Assembly (NCBI RefSeq): GCF_000203795.2
Contig: NW_006281107.1
Span: 816,965 to 880,964, forward strand
Source: Batrachochytrium dendrobatidis JAM81
Taxonomy: Eukaryota > Chytridiomycota > Chytridiomycetes > Rhizophydiales
DNA: 64,000 nt
Reading direction: 5' to 3'
The position numbers and the translations under genes were made by a program. This document shows, one piece after another, positions 22,445-33,430 of this stretch. The notes beneath the pieces are model-generated. The model was not told where the DNA came from. It did not search any database and saw only the letters and a program-made list of their open reading frames with translations. Positions within the stretch are counted from its first letter, which is position 1; each line of letters starts with the position of its first letter.

Positions 22445-24715
22445 ATGGGCGAATACTCTCCTTCAATCAATGAGAAGGCAGTAGTGTCAGGTCTGTCATC
22501 TCACGATATTAATACTCAAGCTGAGACTATGGATATGGACATGTGCTTTCCCTTTGTCTTGCCCGACATGAACCCCGCTCCATCTTTGACGTCAACCCCA
22601 AACTCTTCGTCTCGATGTGCTCCATTAAAGTCTTCAAATCAACCATTGTCTACTTTGCTTGGCGATGCAACAGACCCTTCACAAACTGCTCTGTGCTCAT
22701 ACATAGACGTCACCTCATCTTCGCATAAACACTCTCTGCATTCTTCTGATACTCCTATTTCATCCTCACCTTCTTTATCTACCCATACTGAAGCTTTATC
22801 TACTCTTTCCCATACAACTGCTGTTTCAGCCAAAGAAAACAAGTCGACATCGCTTGACAAACCACAATCTATCTCGCCGTTGAAATCAGGTCATGGTGGT
22901 ACACCCAATCGTAAATGCAATTACTGCGGAGCCACTAGTACACCCATGTGGCGACATGGACCAGGTATATATACGAATCTGTGTAACTCATGTGGTGTCA
23001 AGTGGAGGAGAGGAAAGATTCTGCAGACAAAGCAGCTTCGGCATCCTCTATGTGCTCCCTTGAAGCCCCAACGTCGATCTACTGGTAATTTACCGAAACC
23101 AACAGTAGCTTCTGACTCTGTATCTGCTGCAAGTACTACCCCATTGCTGTCAGAAGACCCGGGTACCCTGTCATCAGCACAAACGAGCACTCCGAGTACA
23201 CCACCAGTAGATGACTGGGAGAGTGTCTCTCCACTACCTCAACAACCAGTCGTCTCACGCACGGCTTCTGTTGGAGCAACACCAGACAGTGCACTGCCCT
23301 CTCGTCTACGCAGAACCAAACACCAACGTCGAGCCTCGGCACCATCCAAATCGCTTGATTGTGAAGGCATTACAGAACTACCAGAAACTCGAGTTGATTC
23401 GCCTTGCAGTATGGCCGAGCTCTCGCCCAAGGAGAACGCGAGCAAGCCCAACGAAAGACTTACCCGCAGTAGCGGCACTCGTCATACAGTTATACCAAAT
23501 GCAAGCATCAGAGCCAAGAAGAATACTCTAGCGGAAGCTGCAGGTGACGCGTCACCGAGTCCGATATGTCCACATACTTCATTAACAATGGTTGAAGGGG
23601 CGGAACAGCAATTCTCCAACCCAAACATTGCTAAACAGCCTGACCTGTCTTCTGTCTCTACTGAAGCTAGCTGCTCTTTGTTGCAGCAGCCATTTTCGCT
23701 TGACTCGAAACTTTCAAACCCTGACCGTGCCTCGCTGTTGCCTATAGATTACTTGACCCGTTCTTTTGTCGCTATTTCAACCATGAAAACCCAACGCCGT
23801 CGTCGCCCCTTGCCCAACCAACATCTTCCTTCCACTCCAATGAGTCTTTCCGACATGTCTACCTTTTCAACACACTCTCTTTTTTCACCAACTACCGAGC
23901 TACAATCCACGTGCAATGTGATACAAGCTGTTACACCGTCACTATGTGAAGAGCCTATGTCGTTGATGGAGGATGTCGTGTCAACTCCCCTTATCTCTCA
24001 AAATGAGATAAAGTCTGAACCTGACTCAATTGACATGTGTCAGGACGCCAAGAGATTGTCTTGTACCATTATAGATTCTCCTTTGGTCGACAATTCGTCA
24101 TATCGTGACGTGGCTCGTAAAAAGCAAAAAAAGCAAAAGCTACGACGAGAGTCGGTTATTAAACCACCTTCTCCTCCTGAATCTGGGTCGCTTTCCACCA
24201 CCCCATCGCTGTTTGTTGCTACCGTCCCCAACACTCCCGCACTTGCTGAAGTAGCAATACCGCCATCAATCGAATCCAAAATGGTTTCTCCCACAACCTC
24301 GGAGTCATCCCTCAATCCGTCTCCCTCGCTACAATCCGATTTACAACAAAAACCTGCATCCATTAAAATTCGTTTGCCTAAACTCAATTTTAAAACGCCA
24401 ACCACCTTGCTATCCGCTGAACCCTCCGTCAATAGTAAAATTGGCACCTGCAACGACCAACCCCAAAATGATACCCAAACTACTAATTACCTCCCAACTG
24501 CTTCTGCAAAGTCATTGCGCACACATGAGTTTGCAACGCTACTAAAGATGGTGCCCAAAGACAAGATTGAAGGTTTCGCCGATATTCTAGCAAGTGGTTT
24601 AGACGATTCGCTAAAACAAGCCATGATCCGTGGTGAACAAGTTCATGTCAGTGTGATGCTATTGCGCCAACCAACATGGCAGAGTCTATGGGACTATGCT
24701 CGATCATTCTGCTGA
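22445..24715 (+). CDS. GATA-type zinc finger transcription factor
   Basis: Single-exon gene of 756 residues. ATG at 22445 is in good context (CCAACCATGG); the frame is open upstream but without an ATG. One GATA finger at residues about 159-183 reads C-N-Y-C...C-N-S-C with an 18-residue loop containing TPMWRHGP. This is the CX2CX18CX2C (type IVb) form, followed by a basic tail (VKWRRGKIL). The rest is very Ser/Thr/Pro-rich, with basic patches (KKQKKQKLRR, about residue 560) that may be nuclear localisation signals. A conserved-looking C-terminal segment (FATLLKMVPKDKIEGFADIL) could form helices. Target genes cannot be told from sequence. Confidence 0.88.
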   Translation: MGEYSPSINEKAVVSGLSSHDINTQAETMDMDMCFPFVLPDMNPAPSLTSTPNSSSRCAPLKSSNQPLSTLLGDATDPSQTALCSYIDVTSSSHKHSLHSSDTPISSSPSLSTHTEALSTLSHTTAVSAKENKSTSLDKPQSISPLKSGHGGTPNRKCNYCGATSTPMWRHGPGIYTNLCNSCGVKWRRGKILQTKQLRHPLCAPLKPQRRSTGNLPKPTVASDSVSAASTTPLLSEDPGTLSSAQTSTPSTPPVDDWESVSPLPQQPVVSRTASVGATPDSALPSRLRRTKHQRRASAPSKSLDCEGITELPETRVDSPCSMAELSPKENASKPNERLTRSSGTRHTVIPNASIRAKKNTLAEAAGDASPSPICPHTSLTMVEGAEQQFSNPNIAKQPDLSSVSTEASCSLLQQPFSLDSKLSNPDRASLLPIDYLTRSFVAISTMKTQRRRRPLPNQHLPSTPMSLSDMSTFSTHSLFSPTTELQSTCNVIQAVTPSLCEEPMSLMEDVVSTPLISQNEIKSEPDSIDMCQDAKRLSCTIIDSPLVDNSSYRDVARKKQKKQKLRRESVIKPPSPPESGSLSTTPSLFVATVPNTPALAEVAIPPSIESKMVSPTTSESSLNPSPSLQSDLQQKPASIKIRLPKLNFKTPTTLLSAEPSVNSKIGTCNDQPQNDTQTTNYLPTASAKSLRTHEFATLLKMVPKDKIEGFADILASGLDDSLKQAMIRGEQVHVSVMLLRQPTWQSLWDYARSFC

Positions 24716-25299
24716 TTCGCCACAACACTAGTATTGACAAGCATAAACCTTTAGCCTTTTCTATTGATTACCTTTTATTTTATTCAAATTTGATGTTTAC
24801 GCCTTGCATTTCGACTGCATTTACAGCTGTATTCACGTAAAATGAAACACCTTTCTGTATCATCTTGCAGTCGAATCTCTTTGTACAAAGAGCTGGATAT
24901 TTTTGCAAATAAATCAACGTTTGATTAAGTTTCAATGTCACGATTACTGTCTGGTTGAATCCTTTTTAGTGTAAAGATTAAACAGTTGTATTACCATGTA
25001 TTCCAAACAGCGTTCCGTCAATGAATAGTTTTGATGTACAGCCCTATTCACAATAAAACATCTTCAACATGAACTCTTCATTACACGAAACCGACTTTAA
25101 ACTATTTGGTGAATGGAAGGAACGTAGTGTTGTATGTGCGGTAGATTCACGTTTTGTGTTGTATTGAGTAAGTTGGAAACTGAGAAATTGAATTCATGTT
25201 TGTCCGAGTCAGTTTCAGTTAAAGGTCACCAGCGGTATGGGTAGTGAATGCCTAGATAATAACTGGGATTTGGATTTGAACTATATTTTATTTGGAGTG
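24716..25299. other. Convergent intergenic region with MITE fragment E
   Basis: Between the GATA factor and KHDC4 3' ends. At 24822-24851 is a left MITE terminus (TACAGCTGTATTCACGTAAA, then ATGAAACACC), followed by short inner similarity (TGTATCATCTTGCAGTCGA). No right terminus, so it is a truncated relic of roughly 60-140 bp. Confidence 0.6.
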
Positions 25300-27059
25300 T
25301 TAGGATGGTGGTGGTGGTGGTGGGGATTTCGGAAGTGGAGGTGGTGGAGCAAAGCCAAAAGGTGGAGGAGGAGGTGGTGGGTATCCGTAATACCCACCAT
25401 AATAAGGATAGATGGGCGGATACCCAGGAGGTGCTGGCGGCCCAACAACATAATGATTATATGGCGCGGCTTGAGGTGTTGTTGTTGAGAGTGAGGTTGA
25501 TGGCGGTGGATGTAGTGCAGAAGCATATGGTGTTTGATACGGAGCATGAGTCGATGCTCCGGCTGAGATCTTGTGTTGGTGTTGTGGTGGATGATATCGC
25601 TGTTTAAGTTGCTCGACATCTTTTCGAACTGTATCTAGTAGATCTTCACAGAGCTGCTTGGCAGATTGAACATCCTTTTCAATACTCCCACTAAACTCAA
25701 TTCAATAGGGTCAGACCTGCAGTATATCTATAATGCAACATGCAGTCATGTACACGCTTAAAAGAGTTTACCTGATATTAACAAACATGGGCTCGTCTGC
25801 TTCCTGTCCCGTAGATGCTTCGGTAAATCCAGATCCATGACCTCGCAATTGAACACGAGTGCTAGTCTCTTGTTGAATGTGTTTCATGTACGAACCTCCT
25901 GGACCAACAATCTTGGCTCGAAGATTCATGGCAGGTGTTGCATCAATGTCGACAGGTATTTTTTCATGGTAAAAAGTTCGACTCTAAAAACAAAGCATAA
26001 GTGATAAATGAATAGCAATGTTTATCCAGTCAAACTGAGCTTACATGATGGATACGAGGCTCCACTAAAGTTATGGATGCTTGCTCAATAATGGAATTGA
26101 TTTTATCAATAGCCAGATCCAGCGCCTTCTGGGTAGGAGCAATCAGATGCAAATACAAGGGCTAACAAAAATACACGAGATCCAAAATGAATTGCATTTC
26201 TTTTAATAATCATCGATCCAATCAGCACTTGAACCAACTTACTGGATCTTTTGTAGTAGCTCGATTTCTATCTGGATAAAATTTGCCACGAGTAGTGATA
26301 CTAAAACAAGGATTCAAAAATAAGTATTTCCAGTTGCAACCAGCTACAACACACATTGGCTGATAACATACTTTACTGAAGTTTCTTCAACAAGACTATT
26401 CTGAGTAGCACGATTGGTGAGCAAATAGCGGTTTTTGATATCATTGATATCAATATCTTTTACAAACTGATCCTAAATGATCGCAAAGTATAATCCAAAA
26501 GCATTGCAACTCTATTAGCTCGAGTTTTGTTCTAATTGGATTGAACATCGTGCTTACCAAATGGACAGAGGCTGGTTTTAGTGAAGAGTGCTGAAGTGCA
26601 CTTAGACGAGACACAGCAGCAGCAGTAGCAGCAGCAGTCGACTCAATAGCAGATTCCGGCTCTATAACAATAGAATGGCTTTACAAGGTTAATATGCATC
26701 GAATAAAGTAAAAATTGATTTAAATTGCACTGATTTGGCTTGCCTGCAGATGGATTGGGATTGCTCTCTGTTGCAGTCTTTTTTGTAGAAACCGCATTCA
26801 CCTCGGATGCGGTTGATGAACAAGTCTGCTCCGGTTGCTCAACATCCCATTTGCGTTTGCGACTAAAGTTGGACTCGATGTTAGTTTGAAACACATACTG
26901 AGCATTATCAAAATAAAAAGTTTACCCCGATGAAATAGGGTTTGCATGAGGAGATGATACTGTGGATGATTCCGCTGAATTATCCAATGAATTGGCTTTC
27001 TGTACTAGTTCAGAGGTCATTGAATGCACAGTTTGCTGTCCAGACTCACTGCTGTTCAT
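25300..27059 (-). CDS. KHDC4: KHDC4/BLOM7-like KH-domain splicing cofactor
   Basis: KHDC4 (BLOM7alpha) binds RNA and the PRP19-CDC5 spliceosome complex. Eight exons: 27059-26926, 26862-26744, 26661-26558, 26472-26372, 26300-26243, 26161-26045, 25983-25772, 25690-25300. Total 411 residues. Family landmarks: RKRKWD near the N-terminus, NDIKNRYLLTN then TRGKFYPD, PLYLHLIAPTQKALDLA. The KH core NLRAKIVGPGGSYMKHIQQE carries the GPGG loop, and is followed by RGHGSGFTEASTGQEADEPM. The C-terminal tail is Pro/Tyr/Gly-rich (PYYGGYYGYPPPPPP) and ends in poly-Pro. Intron 2 uses a GC donor (CAG|GCAAGC). Exon 3 encodes a short Ala run from GCT repeats. SPF45, another splicing factor, is the next gene on the same strand, about 440 bp upstream. 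Confidence 0.88.
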
Positions 27060-27123
27060 CTGCAATGCGAGCGGAAAGAAGCACAAAAAAATTATATTGG
27101 CAATGTAGTGTCCTCAGGATGAT

Positions 27124-27477
27124 TACAGCAATTATCCAGCCGAATGAATTCAACGATAAACAGTTTCATATTTGGTGATAATTCCCACCTAATCTTACCG
27201 AGTAATATTGTTTTTTGAATTCTAGTCTTTCTTGATGTTTATTCTTGTACAAAAATATAAATGCTTACATTTCTGTTCCAATACATCCTTGACATCTTTT
27301 CAACCTCCAACCCAAATACTGGATGGCCAGCATGTATAGTTGCATTCCTGAGATATGTTGGACTAGATCATATTTGATATTAGTAGTTTCAATAACAAAT
27401 ATGTAACAATTGTTTATTCCAAGACAATCATTCCAAGACCAATACAAAAGTGTTCATTTTACGTGAATACGACTGTA
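27124..27477. mobile_element. MITE copy F between SPF45 and KHDC4
   Basis: Right terminus CATTTTACGTGAATACGACTGTA ends at 27477; the left end is eroded (TACAGCAATTATCCAGCC at 27124). Almost its entire length is a close reverse-complement match to copy J at 53906-54260. Shared landmarks: ATTCCCACCTAATCTTACCG, ATACTGGATGGCCAGCATG, GAGATATGTTGGACTAGATC. It ends about 25 bp from the SPF45 stop codon and about 65 bp from the KHDC4 start, so it fills the whole spacer. Confidence 0.88.
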
Positions 27478-27501
27478 AAACTATTTCAGCAGTCAGTAGA
27501 T

Positions 27502-29038
27502 TTAATAGTCGAAATTCTGTAGTTGCCATTTGGAAATAGGCCAGAACCCAGCAGTTACTTTCCGGCCACCAAAAAATCGTCCATGCATATCCGCTTGTGC
27601 TATTCAACATAAAGACCATAAATATACGTGACAAATTAAATCTAGATTTGTTGGCAAGTACTCACCCTTTATGGCAGCATTCAGATCAGCAAATTCGACA
27701 AACACCCGAACAGCTTCATCGTCAGGCACATGACTTCCAGGTACTTCATAAACACTACATTCGATCACTTTTCCAAACTTGGCACACTCCTCGGTAGTTT
27801 CCCGACGCAACTCATCATCCACTTCACTTTTACCAACCAAATTTGTCAAGACAACAACTTGAGTTGGATTGCTATTTATAGTACGCTGTCCAGATGATTG
27901 GGCATAATGTGGGGTTGGTAGTGATGCTTGAACAGGTGTCTTGATTGTGCTGGGAGGCTGTTCTCTAAACGATTGCCTAGTTGAATGATTAGTGCTTCAA
28001 ACTGAAAATTAAATAAATGCCTCAATATATAGTATTGGAATCATAACACATACTGAGTCTCGCTCATGCGAAGTCGTCGTAAATATGCATCTTCTCCAGA
28101 CACGTCCGGATGTACAGCAGCTGGTTGTGACACAGGAGCTGGATCGCTACGAGTTTGAGCATTTTGTTTAGAGGCAGGCTGCACAAAACTCCTGGCTGTA
28201 TATTCAAAGAAAATGGTGTAACAATGAAAGGATAGTGAGCAGATTAGATTCATGGCAAATATTCGATGCATTGGCTAGATAAAAACACGTTCAACTCGCC
28301 CATATTTGCACTAAACGATCCTATCTGAGGTGCATTCTTCTTCATATCTTCCATTGCTTTGGCCAAGAGTTTCTCACGAGCCTTTTGCTTGATCCGTTTT
28401 GCTTCCTTTCTGCATACCCAAAACTGACAAGGTTTAGTTGGATCTAGCCAAGACACAATAGGTCATTAATATACGTCTGCGGTTTGAAATCAGTCATCAG
28501 AGTTGAATAGCTAAAACCATGCTTACCATAATCACCAATAGCTCCTGGAGCTGCTCCATGCACCAATGCGGATGTATCTATTTTCCTAATCACAGAGGAT
28601 CTTGCAGAAGACTGTTGTGATGCTGATGCAACGGATGGTTTTGCGGTTGGATGGGTTACTACTGGTCGTATATTTACCACTGGGGCTACAGCTGATACGA
28701 CTGGAGGAGCAGTAGCAGGATCAGTGACAATTTCTGCAGAACCAAAAACAGATTGTTTTTTGATAACCGTAGTTGCAGATCGAGGCTTGAATCCCTGAAT
28801 GGGTTTCCGTTTGATGGGTATGATCATATTGGATACACCCCACTGTGCTGTTCAGGTAGGATATGAGTTAATCAGTCTGGAATGCAGACTATTCCAAGTT
28901 CAACCTATTAAAGTCCATGACCAAGAATGAGTGTATACCAGATTGAGTGGTTGATCCAACCACCTTTGAAGAATCGTCCGTAGAGTTGTTTGTAGAGCCA
29001 GCAGGCTCAGAACCAAGAGCTGCGTAGAGTGACTGCAT
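27502..29038 (-). CDS. RBM17: SPF45/RBM17-like splicing factor without a visible G-patch
   Basis: SPF45 (RBM17, plant DRT111) acts in 3' splice-site recognition through a C-terminal UHM-type RRM. Exons: 29038-28939, 28847-28527, from 28443, about 28190-28054, 27976-27666, 27599-27502; roughly 390 residues. The N-terminus MQSLYAALG and QWGVSNMIIPIKRKP match the family. GDYDPTKPCQF corresponds to the EYDPxRPNDYE motif and VSGEDAYLRRLRMSE to the SGEEAxxRR motif. The UHM/RRM begins VVLTNLVGKSEVDDEL and ends MHGRFFGGRKVTAGFWP. Between RLRMSE and the RRM there are only about 45 polar residues, so the usual G-patch is missing. The 28.2-28.3 kb exon junction is not resolved. Confidence 0.85.
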
Positions 29039-29386
29039 CGAGCGTAGTTGTGCCAAACTTGCTGCCAATGAATATTAAATATCAGTAAACACTACTTTGA
29101 TGCAACAGTCTGGTTAATCTGGATTGATAGTATACCAGAGTATCACTTATGGTGGATTCCAGAAAGACTCGAGTTATTTAAACCGAATCAACTGTTGAAA
29201 TTCTGGGAAAGTTCAAATCTTTGAACTAATCGGATTTAAAAACTGGCTTACGCTTTATCTGGCAGCAACAAGTTTGATTCTTTACACATTAAACTATTTG
29301 TAGAATTGAATTTAGTATCTTGTTGATCAATATGAACAGTTTTAAAATACATTCAAATCTTCAAAATCTTGAATTCATTGCTATTA
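29039..29386. other. Divergent promoter region SPF45 / AIF, SPF45-proximal part
   Basis: About 350 bp of AT-rich non-coding sequence before MITE copy G. A further short 5' exon of SPF45 could end near 29060 (TTGGCAG acceptor), but no supporting coding sequence is seen. Confidence 0.4.
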
Positions 29387-29648
29387 TAACCGTATTCACG
29401 TAAAATGCAACACTTGATTCGAGAATGATTGAATGTTCGGTACATTTTTCTATCAAGAATTGTATGGAATTGCTCAATTCACTTTTTATCAAATGATTCT
29501 CGATAGAGTTTAATAGACAATATGAAACTATATGCTTCACGATATTGCTGAATGGCAGACAATCCAGTAGTTTTGATGAGTTCAAGACAATCCGGTAGTT
29601 TTGATGTGAATCGACACCCTTATTTAATGTTTTACGTGAATACGGCTG
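29387..29648. mobile_element. MITE copy G, short subfamily, just upstream of AIF
   Basis: Terminal inverted repeats are perfect over 16 bp: CCGTATTCACGTAAAA at 29390-29405 and TTTTACGTGAATACGG at 29630-29645. The element is about 260 bp. The interior (TTCGGTACATTTTTCTATC; CAATCCGGTAGTTTTGATG) is unlike the longer copies, so this is a separate subfamily using the same ends. Its right end is about 35 bp from the AIF start codon. Confidence 0.85.
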
Positions 29649-29682
29649 ATTCAACTTTTACCATTGCAAAACCTATTAGATC

Positions 29683-32627
29683 ATGGCATGGGCAGCTTCT
29701 CAAAGATTGGGTTATGTATTGACCAATCATGCACTACGCAATCCATTACGTCGCACCGTCTTTGTTCGCTCAACCCCACTGTTCAATATGCGACTCCATA
29801 ATGGAATGTTCCATCCTGCAGCTTCAAGGTCTGTTCATGCTCCAGCAAATCACAACCGTCATGGCAACAGCGATAATGATTCCAAAAAGAACATTTCATC
29901 TGGCACTCTTATCCGAATTTTGGCTGTTGCATCGCTGTTTGCTTTTGGTCCTTTTGTAAGAATAATATGTTGAATCATTGCATTCAATCATCGTTGGATT
30001 GCATTGTCAAAATTTAAAATTTTATATATTCGACAATACATTTCATTGATGTCAATTGAATGCACAATCATTGACATCAATGAAATGATGATCCATTTAA
30101 ATGTCTTGTTTTTATAATGTGTTGTGTAATTCAAATGCATATGCTTATCCAACTATATTTTTAATACGTATTCTATAGTACCATCTTATTGCGTCAGATG
30201 AAGAGACCAAAACACAAACTAAAAACACTCCTGCTACTGTTAAAATAAAAGTTCCTACTTCAGCAACAGCATCCTCAAATCAGCCCAAGCCCATCAAGGG
30301 GGTTCCATTTGTGCAATATGTTCTTATTGGTGGTGGAACTGCGTCATACAGCGCCATGGAGGTATAAATCTGACATTGCTTTATTGGTGATCATGTTTAT
30401 TGACAAATTCAACGACAATTTTCAATTCTAGGCTATCCGAGAGACTCAACCAGATGCACAGATTCTGATCATTTCTGAAGAGGAATTTGTTCCATACCAA
30501 CGACCACCACTTTCAAAAGAGCTCTGGTTTGCAGATGACACCTCGCAGCAACTTACTTTTAAAGATTGGGAAGGCAATCAGCGCAGGTAATTGTATTGCT
30601 TGTTTGTCTGCAGACTTGGTAATCTTGCATACTCAATCTTGAATTATGATAGTCTTTTTTATTTTCCAAAAGAATCCTATCGTGTACTTTCCCTCGATCA
30701 GATCAGCACATTAGAATCGCCATGTACCAAAATTCAATACTTGGCCAACACCAAAGTCGTTAAGCTGAATCCAGAGGATCAAACAGTTGTCCTATCTAGC
30801 GGCGATCGTATTCAATATTCTCGGGTTTTGATTGCTACTGGCGGTACTCCTAAAAGGTATTTTTTATTTTTGTAATCAGGGGTTTAAAGTAGTATTGATT
30901 GGCTTGTTTTTAATTATCCATATTCATTGATACAGCCTTCCTGTATTTGATGGTCTTTCCGAAAAGGCAAAATCTCGTGTTATGACCTTCCGTGGGGTAA
31001 GTTGCTGGATAATAGAGCGACTACTATTCATTTTATGACAGAACCCTAAAAGCCATTTGTACAAACATAAAATGCTGCATATCGACTATAGATTAAAGAT
31101 TTTCAGCGTCTCGAGTCTCTTGCTAAGGAGGCCAAGACAATTGCTGTCATTGGAGGCGGCTTTCTTGGAAGTGAACTTGCAGTTGCACTTGGTATGACTC
31201 TAACATGATTTTAAATACTCCATGACAATCTTGATTTAACATTAATATTTTACTGCTTAAATACCCTGTCAAACGAATCAAGCTCGTAAATGTAAGTACT
31301 TGATGATTACCACGACAGTGTATGCCATTACATTTGCATAACTTTGAATTTTGTCAATCCTTTTTTATATTTATTAGCTGCTGAAACAGGCACCAAGATT
31401 GTGCAGACTTTTCCTGAAGATGGTAACATGGGACTCGTGTTTCCACGCTACCTTACCAAATGGACCACCGCTAAGCTTCGCGAAGGTATATTCTATAGCT
31501 CTGATTGTATTTTACTAGATATATAACATATTTCCTATTTCCATACAGTGGGAGTTGATGTCAAAGAAAGCACCGTGATTACCAATGCTAAAGAGTCGGG
31601 CGACAATATTGAGCTGCAGTTCAAAAATGGAACCTCTGTTGATGCTGTAAGACAATCATGTGCTGTTTATTTTACATTGTGATATGTTGTGCTCATCTCA
31701 AACGTATTGATCTGATATAGGACTTGATTGTGTTGGCTGTTGGTCTGTCGCCAAATCAGGTATTTAAATAGATGTTGTATATTTTTAAAGCGTCATTAGT
31801 TTATCAGTATTATATGGTTTATTCACATTGAGAATCAATTTTCTGGTATTCCAGGAACTTGCCTATTCATCTGGACTTGAAGTGGATTCCATCCGTAGTG
31901 GCATTGTTGGTAAGACAGTGAATTATTTACACATGTGGATCAAATCTTGAGTTTCAGATACCAACCTTTTTCCAATAGTAAATGCTGAACTGGAAGCTCG
32001 TACCAATGTTTTTGCGGCTGGAGATGTTACCAGCTATCATGATATTGCACTTGGTCGTCGCCGTGTGGAGCACTACGATCATGCTGTGATGAGCGGACGT
32101 ATGGCTGGATTTAATATGACTGGTGTCAAGGTAATGATTCAATCTATTTCTTAAGCCAACCAATTCAATCGAGTGTTTGGACTGAAATGTAATTCCACTG
32201 CAATGCAATGTCAATAGAAACCCTACACACACCAAACTATGTTTTGGAGCGATCTTGGACCCAACATTAGCTATGAAGCTGCTGGAATCATTGACTCCAA
32301 GCTACCTACCGTAGGTGTTTGGGCTAAAAAAGGAAAGGATGCACCAACCGAAGAAGAAACCGAGGAGTTTGGCAAAGGAGTTGTATTCTATCTATCTTCT
32401 AGCAAAAAAGTCATTGGAGTGCTGACATGGAACGTGTTTGGCAAGGTAACAGTCGATTCGCATCATCCTGATAAACCGTGCAGATGGCTTTCAGATGGCT
32501 TGCATGAACTATTCTGACTTTTTATTCAATGGTTTAGATGGATTTGGCTCGCAAAATCATACGCGAAGCCAAATCTCATGCCGACATTGATGGCTTGGCA
32601 CGTATGTTTGACATTCATAGTAGCTAA
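29683..32627 (+). CDS. AIFM1: Mitochondrial apoptosis-inducing factor (AIFM1-type flavoprotein)
   Basis: FAD/NADH oxidoreductase of the mitochondrial intermembrane space, needed for respiratory complex assembly and, in animals, caspase-independent death. Fourteen exons from 29683-29955 to 32538-32627 give 584 residues. A basic N-terminal presequence precedes one TM (about 78-95, [20 protein letters not shown]). The FAD Rossmann motif is [15 protein letters not shown], the second nucleotide-binding motif is [13 protein letters not shown], and [12 protein letters not shown] and LIATGGTP are conserved. The C-terminal AIF domain is present ([16 protein letters not shown]), as in animal AIFM1. Exon 7 is a 9-nt microexon (31283-31291) that restores ALARKSAETGTK. 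Intron 1 contains a 17-bp inverted repeat. Confidence 0.92.
30040..30086. repeat. Perfect inverted repeat in AIF intron 1
   Basis: Arms ATTTCATTGATGTCAAT (30040-30056) and ATTGACATCAATGAAAT (30070-30086) are exact reverse complements, 17 bp each, with a 13-nt loop. The intron RNA could form a stable hairpin. It does not carry the MITE terminus. Confidence 0.75.
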
Positions 32628-32862
32628 TATTACATGAGTGATCTTTCTATCGGGTAGTATTTCGATCCAACAGCAATATGAATGACTTTATGCACTGGTA
32701 GCTTTTGTTGAAAGTGATGATACTCACTATTGCCATTGGTTCGTACTGCAATCGCTAAAATAATATCAAGTCTTGTAATAACTTGCAGTTTTTATTATTT
32801 CAAGCCAGATAAAACAATGCAACTGTTTTTAATCCGGTTTCCTGGTCAACATGTCCAGTAGA

Positions 32863-33360
32863 TTAAACTGTAACAGACATGAGAATATGTAGATATTTAG
32901 CTCTATTCACAACAGTGTGTTGGACTTGAAGAGTTTGGTGTGCCAGATACACTGCAAGTAAATGAATACAAAAGAACTCGGGATTACATGAGCAGTAGTG
33001 TTGCTCTGGTAGACATATAAAGCTGCTTGTACCATCTTGCACAGTGTATGTTTTCCTTGCACCAGTATCGCCTGTGATCTGAAGTAAAGACACTGAAGTT
33101 GTGGATTACTAGACAGTACAATCGAATGTGAATCCAGACCACTTACCATGACCTGCATCTGCTATATCAGCTGCTTTGGCTGTTACATCATCTCCGCAGA
33201 GAAATGCAATACTATTCAAGACAATGTGTATAAGCCGAGTATCCAGACAGTGGATATGATTGGTAATTCAACATTACCTGCATAACTGATCGTCATCTAT
33301 CGGAGTGTCTGGTTTGGATGGTCTTGATACGATCAGACAATCCTTGATGCGAATGTTCAT
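32863..33360 (-). CDS. ZSWIM7: ZSWIM7/SWS1-like SWIM-domain protein (Shu complex)
   Basis: SWS1/ZSWIM7 pairs with a RAD51 paralog and promotes RAD51 filaments in homologous recombination. Exons 33360-33278, 33211-33147 and 33092-32863 give 125 residues, near family size. Family pattern: an AxxFLCGDDVTAKAADIAD helix (exon 2), SVSLLQITGDTGARKTYTV (exons 2-3), then the SWIM zinc site HYCSCNPEFFCIHLLAVYLA. The CxC...CxH spacing is only five residues, shorter than usual for ZSWIM7. No GT-AG intron that would lengthen it was found. Convergent with AIF. Confidence 0.8.
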
Positions 33361-33430
33361 TGCTTTAAACTTCAAATCACTCGATAGTAAAAACAGTAAA
33401 TCCGATTACTTGAATGCATTTATTTGATAT

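Noticed and set aside
25237..25619. Trp/Gly/Val-rich and His-rich frames near 25.3-25.6 kb
   Set aside because: They are other-frame readings of the poly-Pro/Gly/Tyr tail of the KHDC4-like gene, caused by the GGT/CCA repeats.
31922..31978. Alternative acceptor in AIF intron 11 (GTTTCAG at about 31957) adding DTNLFPI
   Set aside because: It stays in frame but adds seven residues not present in the AIF family; the acceptor at 31978 gives the conserved length. Could still be a minor isoform.
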